Origin: Streptomyces venezuelae
GTDB lineage: Bacteria; Actinomycetota; Actinomycetes; Streptomycetales; Streptomycetaceae
Direction of reading: 5' to 3'
Assembly: GCF_008642295.1 (NCBI RefSeq)
Contig: NZ_CP029190.1
Location: forward strand, 806,001 to 870,000
DNA length: 64,000 bases
A program made the translations under genes and the position numbers. This document shows, in pieces, positions 20,046-28,627 of the stretch (positions are counted from its first letter, which is position 1; each line of letters opens with the position of its first letter). The notes beneath the pieces are model-generated. The model was not told the DNA's origin, searched no databases, and worked only from the letters and a program-made list of their open reading frames with translations.

Positions 20046-21158
20046 TCAGGTGGAGTCGCGGGGGATCGCCTGCGCCGACATCAGGTCGTGGTGTTCCACC
20101 GCGTCGGCGGCCTCCCGGACCACCCGGTCCACCAGCGCGGCCAGCCGGTCCCCGCCCGGCATCTCGATCCGTACGGTGCTCAGCCGCGGGCGCAGCAGCC
20201 GGCCCAGCAGCAGATCGTCCGCACCGATCACCGCCACGTCCTCGGGGATCCGCAGCCCCTCGTCCTGCAGGGCCCTCATCAGCAGCATCGCGTACTCGTC
20301 GTTGTACGCGTACACCGCGTCCAGGCCGAGCCGACGCCAGCGGGCGGCCAGCGCGCCCGCCGACTCCTCCGTGTAGCCCATCGGCAGTGGTTCGATCAGC
20401 GCGCCGCCCGGCACCCTGTCCGCCGCGGCCCGCGCGCCCGCCAGCCGCGGGGCGGAGAACAGCTCCAGACCCTCCTCGTCGGGGACCACCACCCCGATCC
20501 GGCGGTGGCCGCGCTCCAGCAGGTGGGCCGCGGCCCGGGTGCCGACCTCCTTCTGGTCCATCAGCAGCGCGTGCGCGCCCGGCACCCCGACCGGGCCCAG
20601 GGTGAGCACCGCGCGGGCGCCGGCCCGTTTGAGGGTGGCCACGTTCCGGGCTGTGAGGGTGATCTCGCCGAGCGAGATCACCGCGACCGGCCGCAGTTCG
20701 GCCCAGGCCCGGGCGGCCTGGTCCCCGCTGAGACCCAGGCTGCCGTACTGGACCACGGTGTAGTCGAGGCGGCGCAGCGCCCCCTGGAGTTCGCTCAGGA
20801 ACCGGCTGTAGAGCGGGCCCACCGGCACGTGCGAGGTGGGCAGCAGGACGATCCGGGTGTGGCCGGCCCGCAGGCTGCGCGCGGCGGCATGGGGGACGTA
20901 CCCCAGCTCCTCGGCGGCCTCGCGGACCTTACGGCGGGTGGGCTCGCTGATGCGGACCGCTTCCGCGTTGTTGAGGACGTACGACACCGTTGCGCGCGAG
21001 ACGCCCGCGAGGCGGGCGACGTCGGCGCTGGTGGGGACGGGTGCCGAGGACGGGGCCGGCGGCTCGGCCGACTCGGGCGGCTCGGGCGGCTCGGGCAGCT
21101 CGGCCGGCTCGGGCAGGGGCGACTCGGGCGCGGGCGACTTCGGAGACTGAGACTTCAT
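20046..21158 (-). CDS. LacI family transcriptional regulator
   Basis: This encodes 370 residues. The first 43 residues are a Pro/Glu/Ser-rich, low-complexity extension not usual in the family. The LacI helix-turn-helix follows (TSADVARLAGVSRATVSYVL), then a periplasmic-binding-protein-like effector domain with VVVPDEEGLELF and the VIGADDLLLGRLLRP signature near the end. It is divergent from the MFS transporter and probably represses it and itself through palindromes in the shared 164-base gap. The effector is unknown; LacI regulators mostly sense sugars or nucleosides. Confidence 0.88.
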   Translation of the reverse strand: MKSQSPKSPAPESPLPEPAELPEPPEPPESAEPPAPSSAPVPTSADVARLAGVSRATVSYVLNNAEAVRISEPTRRKVREAAEELGYVPHAAARSLRAGHTRIVLLPTSHVPVGPLYSRFLSELQGALRRLDYTVVQYGSLGLSGDQAARAWAELRPVAVISLGEITLTARNVATLKRAGARAVLTLGPVGVPGAHALLMDQKEVGTRAAAHLLERGHRRIGVVVPDEEGLELFSAPRLAGARAAADRVPGGALIEPLPMGYTEESAGALAARWRRLGLDAVYAYNDEYAMLLMRALQDEGLRIPEDVAVIGADDLLLGRLLRPRLSTVRIEMPGGDRLAALVDRVVREAADAVEHHDLMSAQAIPRDST

Positions 21159-21229
21159 TGCCGAGGCATCCTTCCAGACCGGTCGCGTCCGGGGGCTGGC
21201 GGATGGCCGGAAACGAGTGCTAAACACTG

Positions 21230-21270
21230 GTTACACGTTTCATTGACACGTGTAACCCATCTGACGTCAG
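21230..21270. promoter_or_regulatory. LacI-type operator between the regulator and the MFS gene
   Basis: GTTACACGT (21230-21238) and ACGTGTAAC (21248-21256) form a perfect inverted repeat, and the right half also contains the palindrome ACACGTGT. A separate 10-base palindrome CTGACGTCAG lies at 21261-21270. The location in the divergent gap suits binding by the LacI protein encoded alongside. Confidence 0.5.
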
Positions 21271-21322
21271 TCACCCCTCCCCCACATTCCGAAGCAGAAC
21301 CCGCCCTGCCCAGGAGGCCACC

Positions 21323-22576
21323 GTGGCCCTTCCGTCTCCCCCTCCCTCTCCCGCTCCCGCCTTGAGCGCCCCTGCTGCCCCCACCACTCCCGGACGCGGC
21401 CTGCTCCCGCTGCTGCTCGTCGGCAACACCGCGATGTACGCCCTGTACGTCGGCGTCGCCGGAGTCCTCCTCGCGCTCCAGGTCGAGGACATCGACCCGG
21501 ACCGCAAGGTCGCCAACTTCGGCCTGATCGCGGGGGTCTCCGCCATCTTCGCCACCGTGTTCAACCCGGTGGCCGGCGCCCTGTCCGACCGCAGCGGTCG
21601 GCGCAACCCCTGGATCCTCGGCGGCGGTCTGGCCGCCGTCCCGGCGATGTTCCTGCTCGGCCTCGCCGACACCGTCCTGCTGATCACCATTGCCTGGTGC
21701 CTCGGACAGGCCGTGATGAACGTCTACCAGGCCGCCATCACCTCGGTGGTCCCCGACCGGGTGCCGGTGGGCGCCCGCGGCAAGGCCTCGGCGGCCGTCG
21801 GACTGGGCCTGCCGTTCGGCTCCGTGCTCGGCGCGCTGCTCGGCGCCGCCTTCTCCGAGAACCACCGCACCGGATATCTCCTCTTCGGCGCCCTCGTGGC
21901 GGGCGCGGCCGTCCTGTTCACGGTGTGCACCCGCGAGGAGCGACTGCCGGCCCGCGCAGCCCTGCCGGTCAAGGCCCAACTGGCCGCCTTCGCGAGTGCG
22001 CTGCGGGACCACGACTTCCGATGGGCCTTTATCGGGCGGGCTTTGCTGGTACTCGGCTACTTCGCGGTGAGCGGGTACCAGCTCTACATCCTCCAGGACC
22101 ACACCGTGCTGCCCGCGGGCATGGAGCCCGAGGAGGCGGTGGCCGTTCTGATGCCGCTGACCAGCCTCGCCATGGTGGTCTCGACGGTTCTCGGTGGCTG
22201 GCTCTCCGACCGGTTCGACCGGCGCAAGCTCTTCGTCGGCGCCTCCGCCCTGCTGTCCGCCCTCGCCCTGCTGATCCCTGCCCTGTCCTCGAGCTGGACC
22301 GCGATCCTCGTCTTTGCCGTCGTCAACGGCCTGGGTTTCGGCTGCTATATGGCGGTGGACACGGCGCTGGTGACGATGGTGCTGCCGAAGGCGGAGGACG
22401 CGGCCCGGGACATGGGCGTGCTGAACATCGCCAACGCCGGTCCGCAGATCGTCGCCCCGTTCATCGCCTCGCTGATCGTGTCCGTCAGCGGCGGCTACAC
22501 CACGCTGTTCATCCTGGCCGCGGCGCTATCGGTGGCCGGAGCCCTGGCGGTCAGACCGATCCGCGGCGTGCGCTGA
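21323..22576 (+). CDS. MFS transporter
   Basis: This encodes 417 residues from a GTG with AGGAGG upstream. About 12 hydrophobic helices are spread over the chain. A conserved loop 2-3 motif GALSDRSGRRNPW and its repeat in the second half, GGWLSDRFDRRKLF, are hallmarks of the major facilitator superfamily. It works in the cytoplasmic membrane using the proton gradient. The substrate is unknown. The adjacent alpha/beta hydrolase and LacI regulator suggest uptake of an ester or glycoside that is then hydrolysed, which is inference. Confidence 0.9.
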   Translation: MALPSPPPSPAPALSAPAAPTTPGRGLLPLLLVGNTAMYALYVGVAGVLLALQVEDIDPDRKVANFGLIAGVSAIFATVFNPVAGALSDRSGRRNPWILGGGLAAVPAMFLLGLADTVLLITIAWCLGQAVMNVYQAAITSVVPDRVPVGARGKASAAVGLGLPFGSVLGALLGAAFSENHRTGYLLFGALVAGAAVLFTVCTREERLPARAALPVKAQLAAFASALRDHDFRWAFIGRALLVLGYFAVSGYQLYILQDHTVLPAGMEPEEAVAVLMPLTSLAMVVSTVLGGWLSDRFDRRKLFVGASALLSALALLIPALSSSWTAILVFAVVNGLGFGCYMAVDTALVTMVLPKAEDAARDMGVLNIANAGPQIVAPFIASLIVSVSGGYTTLFILAAALSVAGALAVRPIRGVR

Positions 22577-22660
22577 CCGCCCCCATCCCTGTCCCCGTCC
22601 CCGTCCCCAACCCCGACTTGTATCGACGTACCGGAACCCGGAAACGAAAGAGGAAGCACC

Positions 22661-23356
22661 GTGCTGCTGCACACCCACACCTGGGGCGAGGGCGACCGCA
22701 TCGCCCTGCTGATCCACGGCATCATGGCCGACCACCGCACCTGGCGACGGGTCGGCCCGGCCCTTGCGGAGCGCGGATACCGGGTGATTGCCGTCGATCT
22801 GCGCGGTCACGGCGAGAGCGGGCGGGGCGAGTACAGCCCACAACTCTTCGCGGACGACCTGGTGGAGACCCTGCCCGCCGGCGCGGAACTCGCCATCGGC
22901 CACTCGCTCGGCGGCCTGACCCTGTCCCTGGCCGTGGACCGGCTGAAGCCGCTGCGCGCGGTGTTCTCCGACCCGGCGTGGCATCTGGCCTCCTCCGAGG
23001 AGGGTTTCGGGCCGGAGACGTTCGCACAGTTCAAAACGGCTTCGAAGGAAGAGATCCAGGCGATGAACCCGCGCTGGGAGGAAGCGGACGTCGATATCGA
23101 GCTGGAGACCCTGGCGGCCTGGGACGAGTCCACTGCGCTCAGCCTGGGCCCGCTGTTCGGCACCGACCTGCTGCCTGCGGCGCCGGTGGTGCCGTCGCTG
23201 GTCCAGCTCGCCGACCCGAGCTTCCTGATATCCGCGGAGCGGGCCGCGCTCCTCGCCGACCGGGGTTTCGAGGTCCGGCTGGTGGCGGGCGCCGGACACA
23301 CCATCCACCGGGACGACTTCGAGGGCTTCATGGTCTCGCTGAACGGATGGATCTGA
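22661..23356 (+). CDS. Alpha/beta hydrolase
   Basis: This encodes 231 residues from a GTG with AAGAGGAAG upstream. The oxyanion-hole region is LIHGIMADHRTW, the nucleophile elbow is AIGHSLGGLT, and the catalytic histidine lies in GAGHTIHRDD near the C-terminus. It is a small cytoplasmic esterase/lipase-type enzyme. It lies 84 bases after the MFS gene on the same strand and is probably cotranscribed under the LacI regulator. The specific substrate cannot be told. Confidence 0.85.
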   Translation: MLLHTHTWGEGDRIALLIHGIMADHRTWRRVGPALAERGYRVIAVDLRGHGESGRGEYSPQLFADDLVETLPAGAELAIGHSLGGLTLSLAVDRLKPLRAVFSDPAWHLASSEEGFGPETFAQFKTASKEEIQAMNPRWEEADVDIELETLAAWDESTALSLGPLFGTDLLPAAPVVPSLVQLADPSFLISAERAALLADRGFEVRLVAGAGHTIHRDDFEGFMVSLNGWI

Positions 23357-23380
23357 TCAGGCTCTAGCAGGCACCGATTC

Positions 23381-23420
23381 CTCCCCGTTACTGTCCCCCT
23401 TACTGACGAGTAACGGGGAG
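23381..23420 (+). promoter_or_regulatory. Palindromic operator overlapping the amidase ribosome site
   Basis: A perfect 12-base inverted repeat (23381-23392 with 23409-23420) has a 16-base spacer. Nested in it is TTACT-GACG-AGTAA (23400-23413), a TetR-like box. The right arm contains the GGGGAG of the ribosome site, so the same sequence could also hide it in the mRNA. Confidence 0.5.
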
Positions 23421-23425
23421 GTCCG

Positions 23426-24880
23426 ATGTCCGCAGGCCCGGTGTCCACAGGTCCGGTATCGACCGGACAGGTATCGAACGCACCGCAGCCCCCCGGGCTG
23501 GTCGCCACCGCGCGCCTGCTCGCCGAAGGCGCCGTCTCCTCAAGGCAGTTGACGGAAGAGTCGCTCCGGCGGATCGCCGCCTCGCAGCCGGAGCTCAACG
23601 CCTTCCGGGTGGTGCGCGGCGAGGCCGCGCTCGCCGAAGCGGACGCGGCGGACCGGCGGCTGGCGGCCGGCGAGCGGCTGCCGCTGCTGGGCGTACCACT
23701 GGCCGTCAAGGACGACATGGACGTGGCGGGCGAATCGACTGCGTTCGGATGCGCGGGGGACTTCCCGCCCAAGTCCGCCGACAGCGAGGCGGTCCGGCGC
23801 CTCCGGGCCGCGGGCGCGGTCATCGTCGGCAAGACGACCTCGCCCGAGCTCGGACAATGGCCCTTCACCGAAGGTCCGGCCTTCGGCGACACCCGCAATC
23901 CGTGGCACACCGGCTATACGCCCGGCGGTTCCTCCGGCGGCTCGGCGGCGGCCGTGGCGGCCGGCTTGGTGCCGGCGGCACTGGGCTCGGACGGGGCGGG
24001 CTCGGTCCGTATCCCTGCTGCCTGGACCCATCTGGTGGGCATCAAGCCCCAGCGCGGGCGGATATCCACCTGGCCGGACCCGGAGTCCTTCCGCGGCCTC
24101 ACGGTCAACGGGGTCCTCGCCCGTACGGTCGCGGACGCGGCGCTGCTGCTCGACGCCGCGAGCGGGCCGCACCCGGAGGACCTCCACCGGCCGGCCCCGA
24201 TCTCGGCGGTGACGGCCGCGGCGGGCGGTCCGCCCCGGCGGCTGCGCATCGCGCTGTCCTTCGGCATGGCGTTTACCGCCACTCCGAAGTCCCTTGACCC
24301 TGTGGTCCGTTCGGCCGTGGAACGGCTGGCGGGCCGGCTGGAGGCGCTGGGCCACGAGGTGATCCCGGAGGATCCCCGGTACGGCCAGATCGGCCTCACG
24401 TTCGTCCCGCGCGCGACGAGCGGCGTCCGCGAGTGGGCGGACCGCGTCCCGGACCCGGCGCTGCTGGACCCGCGGACGCACGAGGCGGTGCGTACGGGCC
24501 GCCTGCTGGGCGGCCTGGCCCTCCGGGCAGCCCGCCGGGCCGAGCCGCTGCTGCAGCGCCGCATCGGCGAGATCTTCGGCCGCTTCGACGTGGTCCTCAC
24601 CCCCACGACGGCTACGCCGCCCCTGCCGATCGGAGCGCTGTCGGGGCTGGGCGCGCTGGCCACGGACAGGGCGATGATCGCGGCTTGCCCGTACGCCTGG
24701 ACGTGGAACGTCCTGGGCTGGCCGGGGGTGAACGTCCCGGCCGGCTTCACCGAGCAGGGCCTCCCCCTGGGCGCCCAACTCCTGGGCCCGGCACACTCGG
24801 AACCCCTGCTGATCGCGCTGGCCGCACAACTGGAGGCGGAGGAACGCTGGGCTGACCGGTGGCCGGGCGGGGTGTCGTAG
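23426..24880 (+). CDS. Amidase (amidase-signature family)
   Basis: This encodes 484 residues. The catalytic Ser-cisSer-Lys triad is visible: lysine in LAVKDDMD, and the Gly/Ser-rich signature PGGSSGGSAAAVAAG followed by GSDGAGSVRIPA with the nucleophilic serine. These enzymes hydrolyse amides in the cytoplasm. The GatA-like length could suggest a glutamyl-tRNA amidotransferase subunit, but no gatB or gatC lies nearby, so a stand-alone amidase is more likely. The ATG follows GGGGAGGTCCG. The gene ends directly before the left repeat array. Confidence 0.88.
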   Translation: MSAGPVSTGPVSTGQVSNAPQPPGLVATARLLAEGAVSSRQLTEESLRRIAASQPELNAFRVVRGEAALAEADAADRRLAAGERLPLLGVPLAVKDDMDVAGESTAFGCAGDFPPKSADSEAVRRLRAAGAVIVGKTTSPELGQWPFTEGPAFGDTRNPWHTGYTPGGSSGGSAAAVAAGLVPAALGSDGAGSVRIPAAWTHLVGIKPQRGRISTWPDPESFRGLTVNGVLARTVADAALLLDAASGPHPEDLHRPAPISAVTAAAGGPPRRLRIALSFGMAFTATPKSLDPVVRSAVERLAGRLEALGHEVIPEDPRYGQIGLTFVPRATSGVREWADRVPDPALLDPRTHEAVRTGRLLGGLALRAARRAEPLLQRRIGEIFGRFDVVLTPTTATPPLPIGALSGLGALATDRAMIAACPYAWTWNVLGWPGVNVPAGFTEQGLPLGAQLLGPAHSEPLLIALAAQLEAEERWADRWPGGVS

Positions 24881-24923
24881 GGGGTCTTCCCCTGGGCGGG
24901 AGCGAGGGGGCGCGGGGTGCCCC

Positions 24924-24973
24924 GGGGGCTGCCCGTCAGTCCTCAGTGTCCTTCCGTGCCCGTCCGCCCTGTC
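24924..24973 (+). repeat. Perfect 50-bp inverted repeat, left copy
   Basis: It is identical over 50 bases to the reverse complement of 28578-28627, 3.6 kb away. Similarity continues outward on both sides with a few mismatches. Confidence 0.9.
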
Positions 24974-25033
24974 GGGCGGACAACTCCGAACCGGCGAACC
25001 CAGAACCCACCAGTCAGGGCGGAACCCCAGGAA

Positions 25034-25071
25034 CGCACCAGATCGCTACGCGCTCCACCCGTCTCAGCGTC
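25034..25071 (-). repeat. 38-bp core repeat unit, left copy
   Basis: This is the exact reverse complement of 28159-28196 and 28295-28332. It includes GCTGAGACGGGTGGAGC and AGCGATCTGGTGCG. Confidence 0.9.
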
Positions 25072-25248
25072 CCCAGACCGCCTATGCCCGGACATAGACC
25101 GCCAACGACCACTACGCGCTGCGGCCGTCTCAGCGGCCCAAGACCGCCCGTGGTTGGACAACGACCCGCCCTCGCGGGCGGAGACTTCCGATCCGGCGGA
25201 GCCGGGACCCAATTGGCGGGGCGGACCAGGAGGTCGGTCGTCTCGGGT

Positions 25249-25512
25249 GTGCAGCCGGCCAGCTCGAACGTGAGCCAACTGGCTCGCGAGCTCGGTATCA
25301 GCCGGGCCCTGCTGCAGGTGCACCTGCGCAAGCTGGAGAGCGCAGGCCTGGTCTCATCCACGCTGGAGCTCTCAGAGGACGGCAAGGCGATGAAGTACTA
25401 CGAAGTCGTGCCCTTCGCGTTGAACCTGACTCCAGGCAGCCTCATCGCGCTTGCCGAGACGATCACCATCGCCACCGACGAAGAGGCCGGCCAGGCCCAG
25501 GGGGAAAGTTGA
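25249..25512 (+). pseudogene. Winged-helix regulator truncated at its 5' end by the repeat array
   Basis: The frame encodes QLARELGISRALLQVHLRKL followed by a wing region and a short C-terminal tail: the recognition helix and wing of an ArsR/MarR-like DNA-binding domain, 87 residues. The first helix expected in this family is missing, and the frame runs upstream into repeat sequence without a plausible start. A GTG at 25249 has AGGAGG 14 bases upstream, too far for normal initiation. Such regulators commonly precede a small membrane protein and a DUF4097 protein, exactly as here, so this is the remnant of the operon's first gene. Confidence 0.6.
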
Positions 25513-25781
25513 ACCACATCTACGGCCTGGACGGCATCATTCTCACGCTGGGCGGCCTACTGCTGCTCACACCCGTGATCATCGTGGCCCTGCGCCAGCG
25601 CGGCAAGACGCAGCGCGCCGAGGCTGTCCTCGCCCGCGAGCAGGAATATCGGCGGCTCACCGAAATGGCCCTGACGACACAGGAACTGACGGACCAGAAG
25701 CTGCTGCTGATCTCGACACAGCTCGCCGACATGCGAACGCGCGTCGAGTCCATGGAACGCATCCTCAAGGACGTCGAGTAA
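25509..25781 (+). CDS. Small membrane protein with coiled-coil tail
   Basis: This encodes 90 residues from a TTG whose first bases overlap the stop of the truncated regulator, with GGGGAAAG upstream. Residues about 8-27 form one transmembrane helix (GIILTLGGLLLLTPVIIVAL). The rest is a charged heptad-like helix likely to form a coiled coil. No enzyme motif is present. It is probably a membrane partner of the adjacent regulator and DUF4097 lipoprotein, by operon position only. Confidence 0.65.
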   Translation: MNHIYGLDGIILTLGGLLLLTPVIIVALRQRGKTQRAEAVLAREQEYRRLTEMALTTQELTDQKLLLISTQLADMRTRVESMERILKDVE

Positions 25782-25848
25782 CCGAGGCCGAGCATCAGCC
25801 TCTCACCACCCGCGCCCCTGCCTTTCAATCAAACCTGAGGAAACGACC

Positions 25849-26555
25849 ATGTACTCGAAGCGAGCCAGCGACAAACCCGGACGCCTTCTCCTGGCCGCCG
25901 TATCCGTCGCCCTCGCCGGCACGGCACTCACGGCCTGTAACGCCAAAACCACAGTGGAGGAGTCGCAGTACCAGGTCGACGACCATGTGACCTCCCTCCG
26001 CATCAAGACGAACGGCGGGAACGTCGAAGTGGTTACCGCCGACAGCTCCGCCGTCAGCGTCACCGAAAGGTTCGAGTACGCGGACGAGAAGCCGCGTACC
26101 GAACACTCCGTACGCAACGGTGAGCTCTCACTCAACGCTCCCGGCTGCGCGGACAGCGAATGCGTTGTCAACTACACCGTGGCGGTCCCGCGCGACACCA
26201 ACTTGTCCATGGACACGGGAGGCGGGGACATCATCGTGCACGGTCTGTCCGGGGCCATGGACGCGAAGACGGGCGGTGGCAACGTCCGGATCAGAGAGTC
26301 CGCCACGAAGAAACTTGCTCCGCACACACGGGCGGCGGCAACCTCGACGCCTCCTTCACCGCGACGCCAGAACAGGTCGAGGCCGAGTCGGAAGGCGGCA
26401 ACATCACGGTGCGACTACCCGAAGGAACCTACGCAGTGGATGCCAAGAGCGACGGCGGCGACCGTGAACTGGGCATCGCCAGCGATCCGTCCTCCTCACG
26501 CAAGGTCAAGGCGCACACGGGTGGCGGAAACGTCACCATCGTCACCACCAGCTGA
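25849..26555 (+). pseudogene. DUF4097-type lipoprotein gene with a frameshift
   Basis: The first frame gives a lipoprotein signal with lipobox LTAC (residues about 22-29) and the repeated GGGNVxI strands of DUF4097 beta-helix proteins. Near 26310-26320 the matching pattern jumps to another frame: SAHTGGGNLDASF continues to an end in AHTGGGNVTIVTTS at 26555. Reading the two parts together restores the family. A single-base deletion (equal to a -1 shift) explains it. No slippery heptamer is evident, so loss of function or a sequencing error is more likely than programmed frameshifting. Its stop lies 2 bases from the stop of the convergent methyltransferase. Confidence 0.65.
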
Positions 26556-26557
26556 GA

Positions 26558-27298
26558 TCAGGTTGGCTTGCGCCACACAGAGATGTGCTTCGCGGAGTCC
26601 TGGGTGAACGGAGCCTCGCCCCAGTCCGCGACGCGACGTTCCAGCTCGAGCCCAGCGATCCGTGCCATCAGGTCGAGCTCTGCCGGCCAGGCGTACCGGT
26701 GCCGGGAGTTCTCGCGGCGGTAGTGGCCGTCATCGCCGTCGCGGGTGAAGTGGTGTGAGACGAGAATCTGCTCGACCAGGTCGAAGGTGTCGAAGCCGAG
26801 ATGCTGCTCGGAGACATCGAACGGCACCGCGACCTGGCCGGGCGGCAGGAGCCGCAGCGGCGGCACACCCAGCTCGATGACGAATCGGCCACCGGGCTCC
26901 AGATGACGTGCGGCGTTGCGGAAGCACTCGACCTGCTCGTCCTGCGTGAGCAGGTTCGTGATGGTGTTGTAGACGAGATAGACCAGCGAGAACTCACCGG
27001 GAACGACGGTGGTGGCCATGTCCCCGATGACCACCGGGAGCGTGTCCTCGTCGACCTTGCGCCGCAGCACCGCTGCCATGTGCTCGGACAGTTCGATGCC
27101 GACGACCGGCACGCCGCGTTCCCGGAGCGGGACTCCCACTCGTCCGGTTCCGATGGCGAACTCCAGTGCCCGGCCGCCTCCGGCGAGCTCGGCGAGGAAG
27201 GCGAGGGTCGGTTCGAGAACGGCAGCCGAGGACGCTTCGGTCTCCTCGGCGTCGTAGCGGTCGGCGGTCGCACGGGTCCACAGTTCACTGCTCGTCAC
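26558..27298 (-). CDS. Class I SAM-dependent methyltransferase
   Basis: This encodes 246 residues. The SAM-binding motif I is ALEFAIGTGRVGVPL (residues about 44-58), with motif II acidic residue in VVGIELSEHM and the post-motif LEPGGRFVIELG. Size and motifs fit small-molecule methyltransferases of the UbiE/Methyltransf_25 group. The substrate is unknown. It sits inside the segment flanked by the inverted arrays, convergent with the DUF4097 gene, and has its own upstream gap of 206 bases shared with the next gene. Confidence 0.8.
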   Translation of the reverse strand: MTSSELWTRATADRYDAEETEASSAAVLEPTLAFLAELAGGGRALEFAIGTGRVGVPLRERGVPVVGIELSEHMAAVLRRKVDEDTLPVVIGDMATTVVPGEFSLVYLVYNTITNLLTQDEQVECFRNAARHLEPGGRFVIELGVPPLRLLPPGQVAVPFDVSEQHLGFDTFDLVEQILVSHHFTRDGDDGHYRRENSRHRYAWPAELDLMARIAGLELERRVADWGEAPFTQDSAKHISVWRKPT

Positions 27299-27504
27299 GG
27301 ACGGCCACTTTGCCGGGCGCCCAGAGACTCTGTCGACGCATTTACGTTCTCCACCCTTGGAGATATCGCCTGGTGCGGGGACCGGATCTGGCGCGGGAGG
27401 TTAAGACGTATCCATCATGACAGGTCAGAGCACGTTTTCGTAGGACCAAGCGCACAGCCGAATGCCCTTGTTTGGGTACCCGTGCGGCTTTCAGAATCAC
27501 CGTC

Positions 27505-27888
27505 ATGAATCACTCGGAGAACATCAATCACGACGCGGTCCTGCGAGCACGGGTGGCCCTCCTCGGCTCCGAGGCTCTGCCGGTCAGGCAGCGGGTCGCC
27601 GCCTACCGCGTTCTCGCCCAGGTGAGCCCTTTGGCGTATCTGCCCCGACTGGCGACCGCATTGGTGGACTTCAGCACTCAGGAGTTCGCCCACGAGCCGG
27701 CCATAGCCCTGGCCCTCCGGGCCGAGGCCGTCGCCGCTGCACGTCTCATGTGCACCATGGAGCCCGAACGTTCAGCACTCCTCGTCCGCACTCTGAATCA
27801 CTACCGCCAGCAGTTGGCCCGCATGGACCGTCACGCCGAAGTCCGGGCGATCGAAGAGGAGATCGCTCTCCTCTTCGGCCACCGCTGA
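27505..27888 (+). CDS. Hypothetical all-helical protein
   Basis: This encodes 127 residues from ATG 27505 (a TTG at 27472 is the alternative). The sequence is helix-rich with repeated Ala/Leu/Arg segments that could form TPR-like helical pairs (VRQRVAAYRVLAQVSPLAYL). No signal peptide or membrane segment is present. The ribosome site is weak. I do not recognise the family. It is the last gene before the right repeat array, which begins about 25 bases after its stop. Confidence 0.5.
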   Translation: MNHSENINHDAVLRARVALLGSEALPVRQRVAAYRVLAQVSPLAYLPRLATALVDFSTQEFAHEPAIALALRAEAVAAARLMCTMEPERSALLVRTLNHYRQQLARMDRHAEVRAIEEEIALLFGHR

Positions 27889-28158
27889 AGCGTCTACCAC
27901 CGCCCGGGCGCGCAGCGATCTGGTGCGCGTCCTGGGGCTCCGCCCCGCCAATTGGTCCCCGGCTTCGCCGGGATGGAGCTGTCCGCCCGCGAGGGCGGGC
28001 CTTTGTTCAGCCGCAGCCGGTCTTGGGCCGCTGAGACGGCCGGAGGGCGTGGCGGTGGTTGGCGTTCTGCGTCCGGCCCCGTCCGGCCCGCCTGCCGCCT
28101 CACTGCCGGGACGCGTAATAGTCCGTGGCGGCCTTTGTCCGGCCACAGGCGGTCTGGC

Positions 28159-28196
28159 GACGCTGAGACGGGTGGAGCGCGTAGCGATCTGGTGCG
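28159..28196 (+). repeat. 38-bp core repeat unit, right copy 1
   Basis: Identical to 28295-28332 and to the reverse complement of 25034-25071. Confidence 0.9.
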
Positions 28197-28294
28197 CGCC
28201 CCTGGGGCTCAGCCCCGCCACCTGGTCCCGGCTTCGCCGGATCGGAACTCCCCGCCTGCAAGGCGGGGAGTTGACCGGCCACAGCAGGTCTCAG

Positions 28295-28332
28295 GACGCT
28301 GAGACGGGTGGAGCGCGTAGCGATCTGGTGCG
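28295..28332 (+). repeat. 38-bp core repeat unit, right copy 2
   Basis: Identical to 28159-28196; the two starts are 136 bases apart. Confidence 0.9.
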
Positions 28333-28577
28333 TTCCTGGGGCTCCGACCCGCCCGATGGGCTCCGGCTTCGCTCGGCCGGGGCTCTCCGCCCGACAGGGC
28401 GGCCGGGCGGGCGGGAGCCAAGGCCCAGCCTCCCTGCTGGGCCGCATCGTGCACAGGCCCCCTATACCGTCCCTCCCCCGGGGGCCGCCCGACAGTCCTT
28501 GTCTTTCCGGGGGCGGCCGTCCTGTCAAGGGTGGAGCGCAGCGGAATCGCGGAGCGACGCGACGAAGGAGCGCCCTT

Positions 28578-28627
28578 GACAGGGCGGACGGGCACGGAAG
28601 GACACTGAGGACTGACGGGCAGCCCCC
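28578..28627 (+). repeat. Perfect 50-bp inverted repeat, right copy
   Basis: Reverse complement of 24924-24973 without mismatch. Outward similarity continues to about 28661. Confidence 0.9.

Larger units (their letters stand above)
24884..25240 (-). repeat. Left repeat array (inverted copy of the 27.9-28.7 kb array)
   Basis: This is about 357 non-coding bases whose reverse complement runs collinear with parts of 27914-28661. It contains a perfect 50-bp match (24924-24973), one 38-bp core unit (25034-25071) and small hairpins such as GTCCGCCC/GGGCGGAC (24962-24981). The order of blocks is the same as in the right array but on the other strand. The inner edge runs into the 5' end of a helix-turn-helix gene that lacks its start. 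I do not recognise it as any described element. Confidence 0.8.

Noticed and set aside
23426..24880. GatA subunit of glutamyl-tRNA amidotransferase
   Set aside because: There are no gatB or gatC genes nearby, and the gene has its own TetR-like control, so a stand-alone amidase is more likely.
25034..28332. CRISPR array
   Set aside because: Only three 38-bp units are seen, one inverted and far away. Spacing is irregular, units contain hairpins of differing sequence, and there are no cas genes.
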